64,000 bases of DNA from Sporomusaceae bacterium (GCA_018434355.1 JAHDPL010000032.1:27373-91372), one strand, 5' to 3'; positions 52,015 to 61,333 are shown, counted from the stretch's first letter. Notes: a model not told the origin generated them from the sequence alone. A program made the numbers and translations.

Positions 52015-53334
52015 GTGAAAGTTGGAGTCATCGGACCCAGCCAGATCGTCGCCAAGGCCGTCCAGCTGATCAGGAAAGAGTTCCCGCAGATTGAGCCGGT
52101 CGAATATGTCTATGCAATCTATACTGAAACCCCCGCCATGCTCAAATATCACCAACTCGAAGTTGACGCGCTTCTGTTCACCGGAAAAACGCCGTATACG
52201 CTCGCAGGCAAGCAACTAAAACAAATCGTTCCCTGGGAATATGTGCCCCGTAGCGGCAGTTCGTTGTTGCGGGTTTTGTTGTACGCCAAGATGTGGACCA
52301 ATTATGACATTTGTAATATCAGTTTTGACACTTACAATCAGGATTTGCTGCACGAAGCCTATCGCGAGATTGGTATTCCTGTGGATCAATTGAAAATCTT
52401 CATCTCGCAGGAAAACATGATCCCCGGCGACTACCATCGCCAAATCTGCGACTTCCACCGAAAGAACTATGCCAACCGTCAGGTTTCCTGTTGCATTACC
52501 GCATTGCAGGCCGTATACGACGAGTTGAAAGCCGGCAGTATTCCTTGTTTGCTGTTGGAACCTACAGCAAATGTGATGCGGGAAACCATCTACAAGTTGC
52601 AGCTCAAGTATCTGGTCAAACTCAGTCAACAAAGTCAGTTGGTATCGCTGTATATCCAAATCGATCCTCCCAATGACTTGTCTCTGATGGCCGACGATGA
52701 GTATGAGGCCGCCCTGAACCGCACGAAAGTTTCGGAACAGGTGTATTTGTTCGCCCAACGGATTCAGGCTGCAGTGATCGAGACTGGCGAAAAAAAATAT
52801 TTGTTGTTCACCACCATGCAACTGTTGGAAAACGAGACGAACAATCTAAAGAACCTCGATTTGCTGCATGCCGTCCAGTCCAATACCAACAGCACTGTCA
52901 GCGTAGGGATCGGCTACGGCCGGACCGCCAATGCGGCAAAAGCCGGCGCTAACCGCGGCATGCTTCACGCCGCAAAAAAGGGCGGCAATTTAGCATTCAT
53001 CGTGTTTGACGGCAAAAAAACAATCGGCCCGCTGGCAAGCAGCGCGCCGAATAAGGAAGCGAGCAACCCTATCATCGATGAGAAATACCTCCGCATTGCG
53101 GAAAAGGTCGGCGTAAGTATCAATACGGCGTATAAACTGCATTGCATCACCACGCAGCTCGGGCGAAACGAGTTTACCGTCAAGGAATTGGCCCCCTTGT
53201 TCGGCGTTACAGCGCGTACGATGAATCGGATCATTGAAAAATTTGAGGCCAAGGGATATTGCAAACTGGTGGGAAAACGAATCCTCGGCGCCGCCGGCAG
53301 ACCGACCCGGATAATCCAACTCATGCTGGATTAA
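52015..53334 (+). CDS. Regulator with a degenerate cyclase-like domain and C-terminal winged helix
   Basis: I cannot place this 439-residue protein in a named family. Its N-terminus (MKVGVIGPSQIVAKAVQLIR) resembles a nucleotide- or ligand-binding Rossmann-like domain. The region 295-330 (VSVGIGYGRTANAAKAGANR then HAAKKGGN) looks like the tail of a GGDEF or GTP cyclohydrolase III-like domain, but no GG[DE]EF signature is visible. The end (VKELAPLFGVTARTMNRIIEKFEAKG) is a winged-helix DNA-binding domain. GTG 52015 has AGGGAAG upstream. It is divergent from the D-amino acid operon and probably its regulator. Confidence 0.75.
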   Translation: MKVGVIGPSQIVAKAVQLIRKEFPQIEPVEYVYAIYTETPAMLKYHQLEVDALLFTGKTPYTLAGKQLKQIVPWEYVPRSGSSLLRVLLYAKMWTNYDICNISFDTYNQDLLHEAYREIGIPVDQLKIFISQENMIPGDYHRQICDFHRKNYANRQVSCCITALQAVYDELKAGSIPCLLLEPTANVMRETIYKLQLKYLVKLSQQSQLVSLYIQIDPPNDLSLMADDEYEAALNRTKVSEQVYLFAQRIQAAVIETGEKKYLLFTTMQLLENETNNLKNLDLLHAVQSNTNSTVSVGIGYGRTANAAKAGANRGMLHAAKKGGNLAFIVFDGKKTIGPLASSAPNKEASNPIIDEKYLRIAEKVGVSINTAYKLHCITTQLGRNEFTVKELAPLFGVTARTMNRIIEKFEAKGYCKLVGKRILGAAGRPTRIIQLMLD

Positions 53335-53355
53335 GCCACTATATCGCCAAACAGC

Positions 53356-53405
53356 AAAAAGGCCGTTGTGATTTGCAGAAGCAGATCACAACGGCCTTTT
53401 TTTTT
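53356..53405. terminator. Bidirectional terminator
   Basis: GGCCGTTGTGAT pairs with ATCACAACGGCC around a 11-base loop, with an A-run on the left and about nine T on the right, between the convergent regulator and CoA-transferase genes. Confidence 0.93.
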
Positions 53406-53416
53406 AGTTATTTTAG

Positions 53417-54595
53417 TTATTCGCTTTTGAAAGCAGCGATTCTTTCGTCATTCCAGCCAAGCACGTCGCGCAAAACCCATTCGGTATGCTGTCCTAGCAG
53501 CGGCGCTGGTTCACTGACTTTGCCCGGCGTGTCGGAAAGTTTGATTGGATTGCCGGCAATTTTCATCGGACCGGCCACAGGGTGACTGATTTCGACGATC
53601 ATTTCCCTTGCCAGAACCTGCGGATCTTCGACGACTTTATCAATGGTATTGATTGGTCCGACCGGCACGCCGCCAGACTCCAGAATTTCCATCCATTCAG
53701 CAGTGGTTCGGGTCTTGGTGACCTCACCCAACAAATCATATAGAACCTCGACATTCGCCACCCGGTCGCGGTTGGTTTTGAAGCGGGGATCATCAATATA
53801 CTGTGTGATTCCCAGGATGTTGCACAGTTTTGCCCATAGTGCATCGTTGCCGGCAGGGATGATCACAAAGTAGTCTTTGGTTGGGTACGCTTCAAAAGGT
53901 GCAATCGAAGGATGGCGAGAGCCCATCGGTTTTGGCGCCTGTCCGGTAACTTCATATCTGGCGATCGCATTCTCCAAAATGGCGACCTGGCAGTCCAGCA
54001 TACCGACATCTACTTTCTGGCCTTTCCCCGATTCATTGCGCACATTCAACGCTGTCATGATTCCGATCGTGCCGAATAACGCAGCGGTAATATCGCCGAC
54101 CGATGTTCCCACACGGGTAGGCGGGCGGTTCGGTTCACCGGTTATGCTCATGATGCCGCCCATCGCTTGAACAATCATGTCATAGGCTGGACGCTGACTA
54201 TAAGGACCAGTATGGCCAAATCCGGAAATCGCCGCATACACCAGACGAGGGTTGATTTCGCGGAGCGCCTCATAACCCAGTCCCAGTTTCTCCATCGTGC
54301 CGGGACGGTAGTTTTCAACCAATACATCCGCAATACGGACCAGTTCAAGAAAAGCTGCTTTGTCCTTTTCATTTTTCAGATTAAGCACAATGCTTTTCTT
54401 GCCCCGATTCAGGCTCATGAAGTAGGCGCTCTCATTGCCGATGAATGGCGCGAACGCTCTTGAATCGTCCCCATCTCCCGGCGGCTCGATCTTGATCACT
54501 TCCGCACCCAGATCAGCCAAAATCATCGTACAATACGGCCCCGCCAACACGCGGCTAAGGTCTAGAACGCGCAGCCCTTGTAACGCTTTTTTCAT
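53417..54595 (-). CDS. CaiB/BaiF family CoA-transferase, copy 2
   Basis: The 392-residue protein is a paralogue of 26796-27974, of equal length and sharing the same landmarks (LDLSRVLAGPYCTM, VENYRPGTMEK, PTRVGTSVGD with Asp about 168, MLDCQ, PAPLLGQHT). The many substitutions elsewhere show an old duplication, unlike the beta-subunit copies. ATG 54595 is preferred because GGAG lies nine bases upstream; ATG 54601 is too close. It follows the MatC-like permease by 21 bases. A dicarboxylate imported by that permease is the plausible acid, but this is inference. Confidence 0.92.
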   Translation of the reverse strand: MKKALQGLRVLDLSRVLAGPYCTMILADLGAEVIKIEPPGDGDDSRAFAPFIGNESAYFMSLNRGKKSIVLNLKNEKDKAAFLELVRIADVLVENYRPGTMEKLGLGYEALREINPRLVYAAISGFGHTGPYSQRPAYDMIVQAMGGIMSITGEPNRPPTRVGTSVGDITAALFGTIGIMTALNVRNESGKGQKVDVGMLDCQVAILENAIARYEVTGQAPKPMGSRHPSIAPFEAYPTKDYFVIIPAGNDALWAKLCNILGITQYIDDPRFKTNRDRVANVEVLYDLLGEVTKTRTTAEWMEILESGGVPVGPINTIDKVVEDPQVLAREMIVEISHPVAGPMKIAGNPIKLSDTPGKVSEPAPLLGQHTEWVLRDVLGWNDERIAAFKSE

Positions 54596-54616
54596 TTTCA
54601 TCGACTCCTTTATCTC

Positions 54617-55963
54617 TTAAAGATTGAGCACGCCAAAGAACAGCCAGCAGGCGAACGCACCGACAACCGACATGGCGAGACCCCACAGCAAGAGGTTTTT
54701 GAACAGCTTGCTCTTGTCTTCATGTTCACCGGCGCAGGCGATGCAAAGCGCCCCCAATGTAGACAACGGCGATGAATCTACTAAGTGAGCTCCGACGTTG
54801 ATTGACGAAATCAGCGCAACCGGATTGCCGCCGCCGATTTCTTTGATCAGTCCGGGCACCAGCGGCAAGAACATTGGTACAACCACGCCCGAAGAACTTG
54901 AATAGGCGGAAATGACTCCGGTAAACAAACCCAACCAGGCATTGACCGTAACTGGGCCGGAAATCGAAGCGATCATGCTTACCAATGCTTTTAGGCCACC
55001 TGCCTTGTCCATGACCTCTATCAGCACGGTGACGCCGCAAACCATCATGATCGCGACCCAGGGCATGGCGCGGATCGAGGCCTTTACATCAGCCACCTGG
55101 AACAACATCAGTACGGTGGCCAGAATGAACGCGACCGAACCGACATTAGAAAACATGTTTATGACTGCTTTCGGCAGTAGCGGCTTCACCGCAGGCAATC
55201 CCGGTAATACGACCATCAGGATCAATGCAGCTACACTGCCGAGAGTCAGCCACTGCTTCGTCGTAAACGGTTCCGGCTTTGGAGCTATTTCATCAATGTG
55301 AATCACATCCCCTTTTTGCCTGCCCAGCCAGGCCCACCCGCCAAAAATCATAAAACCGGCAAAGTTCACAATACTTTGGGCAACTTCGGAGTTCCAGTGA
55401 ATTTTCCAGGCTAGGCCGGTCAAGTCTGTCAGGCCGAGTTGGGGCGCCAGTTTGGCGATGATGTTGTTGGAAATGATGCCGGTCGGAGCAAACGGAGAAA
55501 AAGCAGCGCCGTTGGCAGCGCCAACCACCACCAGCGTCATCAGGAAAGCCGACAGCCCGATGCGGGTCGCCAGTGCCATGGCGACCGGCGCCATCAGCGC
55601 CACCGAAGCGATATTGCCGGGTCCGATCGTCGTGAGAAACGTAGTCAGCAAAAACAGGATCAGCGGAATCAACCGGGTATTGCCACCGCACAGCCTAACA
55701 GCGTAGGCGGTGAATTTTGACATAGTGCCGTTATTTTGCGCCATGGCAAACAAAAAGGTCATTCCGGCAAGGATCATAAACAAATTTGTCGGGAACAGCC
55801 GCATCACTGCGGTACCGCTAAGATTCGCCCAAATACCGCCGACGACAATGGCAAAACCGATACTGAGGAAACCGGGGTTAAGTTCTTCGTTGACGCAACT
55901 GATAATAACCACAACAATCAGAGCAGCCAGGGACACTAATGCAGCCGTGGAAATTGAATCCAT
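54617..55963 (-). CDS. SLC13/MatC-like dicarboxylate permease
   Basis: This 448-residue protein has about 11-12 helices. It resembles the MatC (malonate/dicarboxylate carrier) and SLC13 permeases: VNEELNPGFLSIGFAIVVGG near the start, PTNLFMILAGMTFLFAMAQNNG, GPGNIASVALMAPVAMALA, and the C-terminal AYSSSSGVVVPMFLPLVPG with VDSSPLSTLGALC. Family members take up C4 or C3 dicarboxylates with cations. The gene order beta subunit, gamma-like, permease, CoA-transferase on one strand suggests import, CoA activation and decarboxylation. Malonate or succinate are candidates only. Confidence 0.87.
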   Translation of the reverse strand: MDSISTAALVSLAALIVVVIISCVNEELNPGFLSIGFAIVVGGIWANLSGTAVMRLFPTNLFMILAGMTFLFAMAQNNGTMSKFTAYAVRLCGGNTRLIPLILFLLTTFLTTIGPGNIASVALMAPVAMALATRIGLSAFLMTLVVVGAANGAAFSPFAPTGIISNNIIAKLAPQLGLTDLTGLAWKIHWNSEVAQSIVNFAGFMIFGGWAWLGRQKGDVIHIDEIAPKPEPFTTKQWLTLGSVAALILMVVLPGLPAVKPLLPKAVINMFSNVGSVAFILATVLMLFQVADVKASIRAMPWVAIMMVCGVTVLIEVMDKAGGLKALVSMIASISGPVTVNAWLGLFTGVISAYSSSSGVVVPMFLPLVPGLIKEIGGGNPVALISSINVGAHLVDSSPLSTLGALCIACAGEHEDKSKLFKNLLLWGLAMSVVGAFACWLFFGVLNL

Positions 55964-56022
55964 AAACAGTCCCCCTCATTTATTATTTCAGTGCGATAAA
56001 AACTCAAGAATAGCCAACCTGT

Positions 56023-56166
56023 TCAGTCTTGTGCAGCTTTTTCCTCTTTGACGGGAAAGGTTTTGTGCAGCAGCGCCGTAGCGCCCATGAACAACAAAAT
56101 CACGGCGAACATCGCCGGCAGGGCGATCGCCATCAAACTCATCGCTTGTTGAACTGTATCCGTCAT
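56023..56166 (-). CDS. Small single-span gamma-like (OadG-type) membrane protein, copy 2
   Basis: A 47-residue protein beginning MTDTVQQAMSLMAIALPAMF, identical to copy 1 but for S8A, L9M and A39V, with a longer Lys/Gln/Asp tail (EEKAAQD). One membrane helix fills the middle. AAGGAGGGA precedes the ATG. The identity with copy 1 stops just before its stop codon, so the tail is unique to this copy. It is the second gene after the beta subunit. Confidence 0.8.
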   Translation of the reverse strand: MTDTVQQAMSLMAIALPAMFAVILLFMGATALLHKTFPVKEEKAAQD

Positions 56167-57289
56167 TTTTCAATCCCTCCTTGTCTCACTTAACAAGCGC
56201 CAGCACGACCCCGCCGGCCACCACCGAGCATACCTGCCCGGCGACGTTCACCCCGATCGCATGCATGATGATGAAGTTCGTCGGGTCCTCGGCCAGCGCC
56301 ATCTTCGCCACTACCCGCCCCGACATTGGAAATGCCGAAATCCCGCAGGCTCCGATCATCGGATTGATCCTCTTCTTCACCACCAGGTTTACAGCTTTTG
56401 CAAACAGCACGCCGCCCGCCGTGTCGAAGATGAAGGCCACAAGCCCTAGCCCCAGCACGATGCCCACTTCAACAACCAGGAACTTCTCCGCCGACATCGT
56501 TGAACCGATTGTGATGCCGAGCAGCAACGTCACCAGGTTGGCCAGTTCATTTTGGGCCGATTGGGACAGTCGTTCAACTACGCCGCTGACTTTGATCAGG
56601 TTGCCGAACATCAGACTGCCGATCAAGGCAACCGAGATCGGCGCGATGATACCGGCGATCAGCGTAATCATGATCGGAAACAGCACCAGTGTTGTCTTGG
56701 ACACTGGTTCCTGTTCCTCGTATTCCATCCGGATCAGCCGTTCTTCTTTGGTGGTCAGCAGTTTGATCACCGGCGGCTGGATGATCGGCACCAGCGCCAT
56801 GTAGGAATATGCCGCGACCGAGAGCGGGCCGAGCAGGTCCTGGGCGAAGCGGGTGGCGACGTAAATCGTCGTCGGCCCGTCCGCTGCGCCGATGATGCCG
56901 ATGGCGGCGGCCTGCTTGAGATTGAAGCCGAGCATGGCGGCGATGACGATGGTGGCGAAGATGCCGAACTGGGCGGCAGCGCCGAACAGCATGGCGATCG
57001 GCCGCCGGATCAGCGGAGAGAAGTCGCACATCGCGCCGATGGCAATAAAGATGAGCACAGGGAATAGTTCGCTGTAGATGCCGATTTCCAGCAGTCGGGT
57101 GAGAAAACCTTCGTGGCCGACGGCCGAGGAGAAGGGAATGTTGGTCAGGATGGCGCCGAACCCGATCGGCAGCAAAAGCAGGGGTTCATAGTCGTGCCGA
57201 ATTGCCAGGTAGATCAGGATTCCGGCGACCACCCACATCGCCACGTGTTTCCAGGACAGATTTACGATGCCGACGAGCAGTTCATCCAT
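56042..57289 (-). repeat. 1,248-bp long inverted repeat, right copy
   Basis: This is the reverse-complement counterpart of 25354-26601, starting at the beta-subunit ATG and ending seven codons before the gamma-like stop. Both copies keep the same length and the same 19-base inter-gene spacer. Sequence upstream and downstream is unrelated. Confidence 0.93.
56186..57289 (-). CDS. Sodium-translocating decarboxylase beta subunit, copy 2
   Basis: This 367-residue protein differs from copy 1 (25354-26457) by three conservative changes (F to I, S to T, K to R). It carries the same conserved ion-path motifs, such as GAADGPT and NPMIGACGISAFPMSGR. Here it has its own promoter upstream (57323-57352) and leads the set gamma-like, MatC-like permease, CoA-transferase. 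No alpha or biotin subunit is in the window. Coupling of decarboxylation of a carboxybiotin intermediate to Na+ export is family knowledge; the partner alpha subunit must be elsewhere in the genome, or the protein acts without it. Confidence 0.93.
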   Translation of the reverse strand: MDELLVGIVNLSWKHVAMWVVAGILIYLAIRHDYEPLLLLPIGFGAILTNIPFSSAVGHEGFLTRLLEIGIYSELFPVLIFIAIGAMCDFSPLIRRPIAMLFGAAAQFGIFATIVIAAMLGFNLKQAAAIGIIGAADGPTTIYVATRFAQDLLGPLSVAAYSYMALVPIIQPPVIKLLTTKEERLIRMEYEEQEPVSKTTLVLFPIMITLIAGIIAPISVALIGSLMFGNLIKVSGVVERLSQSAQNELANLVTLLLGITIGSTMSAEKFLVVEVGIVLGLGLVAFIFDTAGGVLFAKAVNLVVKKRINPMIGACGISAFPMSGRVVAKMALAEDPTNFIIMHAIGVNVAGQVCSVVAGGVVLALVK

Positions 57290-57322
57290 TCATATCATCC
57301 CACCTTTCAAAATAGTCGGAAT

Positions 57323-57352
57323 TTTATAGGATAATCATAGCTTGGTTGACAA
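57323..57352 (-). promoter_or_regulatory. Promoter of the second beta-subunit operon
   Basis: TTGTCA (57347-57352) and TATAAA (57323-57328) on the minus strand are 18 bases apart, about 35 bases before the beta-subunit ATG. This promoter lies outside the duplicated segment, so copy 2 is controlled independently. Confidence 0.65.
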
Positions 57353-57359
57353 AAGAAAT

Positions 57360-57381
57360 GCAGGTTGCTTTCGCAACCTGC
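57360..57381 (-). terminator. Intrinsic terminator after the LytTR regulator gene
   Basis: GCAGGTTGC (57360-57368) pairs with GCAACCTGC (57373-57381); read on the minus strand the loop is GAAA and ATTTCTTTTG follows. It lies just after the response regulator stop. Confidence 0.7.
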
Positions 57382-57409
57382 AAAAATCCTTCCTAAACGA
57401 CAAAATCGA

Positions 57410-58144
57410 TTAAATTTTCATGATTCGGCAAAAGTCTTTCAGATATTTTCTGCCTACCGGAATCGTTTCCGTCGAATGATTGATCGATAGCAAATAGGTC
57501 GAATTAAACCAAGGTGATATTTCTGAGATTTGATCCATATTGACAAGAAAACTCTTGTGCACACGCATGAAATGTGTCCCACCAAGGCGGTCTTCCCATT
57601 CTCGCAAGCTCTGGCGACTAGCAAAATTCGCCTGTTTTGTGACAATCACCGCTAGATGGATGCCGTCTGCCTTGATAAATAAAATGTCATCCGGATTGAT
57701 CACCACCATGCGATCCTGATTCCAAACCGTCAACCGCTTGAACGACGCCGCGACTTTGTGCGGCAAAAGCATTGCTTTTTCCGCAGTATCATCAAGCAGG
57801 CGTTGCACCACCGCCTGCAGACGTTCCGGCGCATAAGGCTTCATCACATAGTTTTCGGCATTCAGTTCAAACGCACGGGCTGCATATTCGCTAAATCCTG
57901 TAGTAAACACGATGCGTGGCGGTTTAGCCCGTGCATTGATCAGCTCGGCCACACGAAGCCCATCGCTTCCTTGCATGCGAATATCAAGAAAGACCACGTC
58001 AGGACACTCTTTGTCGATAAAGGCCAACGCCTCTTCGCCACCTTCAAATTCTGCGACAACATCAACCTGCCTAGTAAGTTGCAGAATATAGCGAAGTTCT
58101 TTGCGAGCCGGATATTCATCATCAACCACGATAGCTTTCAACAT
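57410..58144 (-). CDS. LytTR-type response regulator
   Basis: The 244-residue protein has a receiver domain (about 1-120) with the phospho-accepting Asp54 (VFLDIRM), the acidic pair Asp8/Asp9, and the conserved Lys in MKPY. A LytTR DNA-binding domain follows (about 140-240; FIKADGIHLAVIV and HFMRVHKSFLVNMDQI). It is the partner of the LytS-type kinase gene immediately upstream, sharing TGATG. LytTR regulators bind pairs of direct repeats. The target is unknown, but the adjacent carboxylate operon is the obvious candidate because related LytS systems sense carboxylates such as pyruvate. Confidence 0.93.
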   Translation of the reverse strand: MLKAIVVDDEYPARKELRYILQLTRQVDVVAEFEGGEEALAFIDKECPDVVFLDIRMQGSDGLRVAELINARAKPPRIVFTTGFSEYAARAFELNAENYVMKPYAPERLQAVVQRLLDDTAEKAMLLPHKVAASFKRLTVWNQDRMVVINPDDILFIKADGIHLAVIVTKQANFASRQSLREWEDRLGGTHFMRVHKSFLVNMDQISEISPWFNSTYLLSINHSTETIPVGRKYLKDFCRIMKI

Positions 58145-59865
58145 CAGTTATCACTCTCCCGCACGGCATTGCCCCGTAACGGCACCCGAAACGAAACCCG
58201 GGTTCCACGATCAGGTATGCTTTCCAGCACCAGTCCTGCACGAGCGCCAAATAAGCTGCGCAACCGTTCGTTGACGTTCGACAGGCCGATGCAACGGCGC
58301 AAAGGGTTCGTGACCAGCACCGTTTTTAATGTCGCCTCATCCATGCCAACTCCGTCATCTTCAACGCAAAGAACGATTTCATCGGCGTCGCGCATGCTTG
58401 ATAAAGTGATGGTGCCGCCGGTTTTTTTCGGCAACAATCCGTGCAGAATAGCGTTTTCTACCAGCGGTTGCAATACCAGGGGCGGAACGTCGACTTCTTT
58501 TGTTTCCGGTGAAAAAGAGTATTCGATAGTCAACTTTTCTCTAAATCTTGCTTTCTCGATGCTGACATAGGATTCAACGTGGCGAATCTCGGTTTCCAAG
58601 TCCACCAGTCCCTCAAACCGATTCATGTTGTTGCGGTAATAATCGCCCAGATCAATCAGCAAGTTACGGGCAGTTTCCGAGTCAGTCCTGCAATAGAAGG
58701 CAATCGTGTTCAGTGCATTAAACAGGAAATGCGGGTTTATCTGCGCCTGTAACGCCCTGATTTCGGCCTGGCTAAGCAACTGCTTCTGAAATTCGCCGCG
58801 GCTCAGTTCAAGTTGGGTCGACATCAAGCGACCGAGACCAAGCGCCAATTCAATTTCAAACGCGGTAATGCTGTTCTCTGCCGTCTTATACAAAACCAGC
58901 GTGCCCACCGTCTCGTCATTTTCTTTCAGTGGAACGGCGATTTTCGCACCCAGCGGGCAGTGCGTGTGTTTGCAGCCAACTTCTTTACGGTTCTGAGCGA
59001 TTTGCGGCATTCCTGTGTCGATTGCGGTCCGTGTGCTTTCGGTAATGATGCTTTCGGTTTGTTCCGGCGAATGATGGTCTACGCCTACACCGGAAAATGC
59101 CAGCACCTTGTCGCGGGATGTAACGGCAACCGCATCAAGCGATGCGACTTCAGACAAAATGATGTCGGCAACTTCCGTCGATGAAGAACGCCGCAATCCC
59201 TTTCGCAACAACGGCAAGGTCCTGTCGGCGATTTGCAGGGCAATTTGCGCAGCTGTCGCCCGCAGACGTTGGCGTTCATCATGAACGGACTGCAAAAAAG
59301 CAATCACTGCCGCCACGCCCAGCGGGTTCAAAATAATCATCGCCGGCGCAATCGATCTCACCAACAACAGCGACTGCTCCAGAGGCGGCGCAACAAATAG
59401 CAGCAACATATGCAAACATTCCAGTATTAGCGCCACGGTATACGCATATGGCCAACTATAGCGTTTTTCTCTCAGGTATGGCCCGCACAGTCCGGCGGCC
59501 AACCCTTCCAACACAGTACTCCAGGCACTGATTTCTGCGGTAAACCCACCCAGCAGATAGCGGTGTACCCCCGCAATCACACCGGAGCCAAGGCCGACAA
59601 ACGGTCCGGCGAACAAACCGCCGGCTATTACACCGACTGCCCTGGCATTGGCAAAACCGCCTTCAATTGGAATCCCATGATGCGTCCCCCAGATCCCCAA
59701 TAAGCCAAACAGCACCGCCATGGCAATCCGGGCCTGAATCGAGGATTCGCCTCGGACCATGATGCGCCGAAACATCCGAGTCTTGCTTAAGAAGAACACA
59801 CAGGCGAATAGTCCTGCAATATTCAGCAGCAAGTCTTCAATTACATTCAGCCAGCTTTCGTGCAT
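58144..59865 (-). CDS. LytS-type sensor histidine kinase
   Basis: The 573-residue protein has a membrane part (about 1-200) with 5TM-LytS signature features (GLLGIWGTHHGIPIEGGFAN, then ARAVGVIAGGLFAGPFVGLGSG), a GAF-like region (about 225-365), the His-box INPHFLFNALNT (about 380) and an HATPase domain (NAILHG, EDDGVGM, GLSNVNERL). It phosphorylates the LytTR regulator. Two Cys in the GAF part (CKHTHCP) might bind metal. GAGTTGGCGAG lies before the ATG. The kinase probably detects an extracellular small acid; its ligand is not visible. Confidence 0.93.
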   Translation of the reverse strand: MHESWLNVIEDLLLNIAGLFACVFFLSKTRMFRRIMVRGESSIQARIAMAVLFGLLGIWGTHHGIPIEGGFANARAVGVIAGGLFAGPFVGLGSGVIAGVHRYLLGGFTAEISAWSTVLEGLAAGLCGPYLREKRYSWPYAYTVALILECLHMLLLFVAPPLEQSLLLVRSIAPAMIILNPLGVAAVIAFLQSVHDERQRLRATAAQIALQIADRTLPLLRKGLRRSSSTEVADIILSEVASLDAVAVTSRDKVLAFSGVGVDHHSPEQTESIITESTRTAIDTGMPQIAQNRKEVGCKHTHCPLGAKIAVPLKENDETVGTLVLYKTAENSITAFEIELALGLGRLMSTQLELSRGEFQKQLLSQAEIRALQAQINPHFLFNALNTIAFYCRTDSETARNLLIDLGDYYRNNMNRFEGLVDLETEIRHVESYVSIEKARFREKLTIEYSFSPETKEVDVPPLVLQPLVENAILHGLLPKKTGGTITLSSMRDADEIVLCVEDDGVGMDEATLKTVLVTNPLRRCIGLSNVNERLRSLFGARAGLVLESIPDRGTRVSFRVPLRGNAVRESDN

Positions 59866-59881
59866 CTCGCCAACTCTCCCT

Positions 59882-61333
59882 TTACAGTTGCGGCGGCAAC
59901 CTCACCGGCCTTGCCTGTTCCAGAGCGGCGGCAATTTCCATTAGGCGCCGTTCGGACCAGGGGCGTCCGACAAACTCGATACCCATCGGCACGCCCAATG
60001 GCGCAGTGGCTGTGGAAGAAGAAAACCCGGCAGGAACAGTGATGGAAGGGAATCCCGCAACCGAAGCCAGGACGCCGTTGCGGCCAACCTGAGTCTGGCC
60101 GATCTTCACCACCAGTCCCTGTTGATGGGGAAAGACAAAGGCGTCGAGCTTGTGTTGCGCCATGATTTTCAGTAGTTTCCCTCGCAATTGTTCTTGCTTT
60201 TGCAGCCGCTTAAAATAATCCAGACTTTCCGTATTCAACGAAATTGCCTGTCGCAGGTTGTCGCCGATACCGGGATGAAACCGACCACTAGCCAGCACGT
60301 CGCGCAGCGAGTGCACCGGCGCTTCGGGTCCGAGTCTGCGCAGATAACTATCGAGATCGCGCTCCAATTCATGCAGATGAACGCTGACATCCCGAGCCAG
60401 GCCAGCGGAATCGACATTTTCATACAGCTCGACAAACTCGGCGCCCAATGACCGCATGGCGGAAATGCAAGCTTCTATGGCCGCATTAACCTGCGCCGGC
60501 TCCTCGCCTTCACCGAACAGACTGCGCAACACTCCGATCCGTCGCCCTGTCAGCTGCGGGTTTACGGTTGCCGCCAGATAGCTGCCCAGACCGGGTTGCC
60601 CGAAGCCATAGGCAGTCCTTGCATCATCCGGGTCATAGCCGGCCATTACATCCAGGAGCAAAGCCGCATCGCCGACGGTTCCGGCAATCGGGCCTGCCGT
60701 ATCCTGCGAATCGGAATACGGAATCAATCCGCTACCGCTGACCAACCCGGTTGTCGGTCGGATCCCGACCAAACTGTTGGCGGAAGCCGGTGAGCGGACC
60801 GAATTGACAGTATCGGTGCCGATTCCGGCAACACCGAATCCAGCTGCAACGCCAGCGCCGGTTCCGCCGCTTGAACCGCCGGGAGTCCGGCTAAGATCGT
60901 ATGGATTCAGCGTTTGTCCGCCCAGTGAACTGACGGTTTCACCCCAGACAGCGAATTCATGCAGATTGACCTTGGCTAAGATTATCGCTCCGGCGTCCTT
61001 TAGCTTTCGCACCAGGAAAGCATCCTGCGCCGGTTGGTGCTCTTTCAGGCAAACCGAACCGGCGGTCGTTTTCATGTCGGCGGTTTCGATGTTGTCCTTG
61101 AGCAAAATGGGAATTCCATGCAACGGACCGATCATTCCCTGTCGTCGCAGCGTCTCGTCCCGTTCTGTTGCTAACTGAATCGCCCGTGGATTGACCCGCA
61201 AAACCGCGTTCAGTTTCGGTCCATACTGATCGTATGCTTCAATCCGTTTCAGGCAGTTTTCCACCAGTTCTCGACTGGTCAAGTCTCCTCGCTGCATCGC
61301 TGCATGAATTTTTGCGATTGTCTGTTCAGACAT
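59882..61333 (-). CDS. Amidase-signature family hydrolase
   Basis: This 483-residue protein has the amidase signature with the Ser-cisSer-Lys triad: the Lys in LLKDNIET (about 79), then TPGGSSGGTGAGVA and GTDTVNSVRSPAS holding the two Ser. The sequence HGIPILLKDN and the C-terminal PSITVPAGF strand are characteristic. The family includes GatA, indoleacetamide hydrolase and nylon-oligomer hydrolases. No gatB or gatC is adjacent, so an independent amide hydrolase is likely, perhaps part of the island's acyl-amino-acid supply. The start ATG has a G-run upstream. It is separated by 16 bases from the kinase gene. Confidence 0.9.
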   Translation of the reverse strand: MSEQTIAKIHAAMQRGDLTSRELVENCLKRIEAYDQYGPKLNAVLRVNPRAIQLATERDETLRRQGMIGPLHGIPILLKDNIETADMKTTAGSVCLKEHQPAQDAFLVRKLKDAGAIILAKVNLHEFAVWGETVSSLGGQTLNPYDLSRTPGGSSGGTGAGVAAGFGVAGIGTDTVNSVRSPASANSLVGIRPTTGLVSGSGLIPYSDSQDTAGPIAGTVGDAALLLDVMAGYDPDDARTAYGFGQPGLGSYLAATVNPQLTGRRIGVLRSLFGEGEEPAQVNAAIEACISAMRSLGAEFVELYENVDSAGLARDVSVHLHELERDLDSYLRRLGPEAPVHSLRDVLASGRFHPGIGDNLRQAISLNTESLDYFKRLQKQEQLRGKLLKIMAQHKLDAFVFPHQQGLVVKIGQTQVGRNGVLASVAGFPSITVPAGFSSSTATAPLGVPMGIEFVGRPWSERRLMEIAAALEQARPVRLPPQL

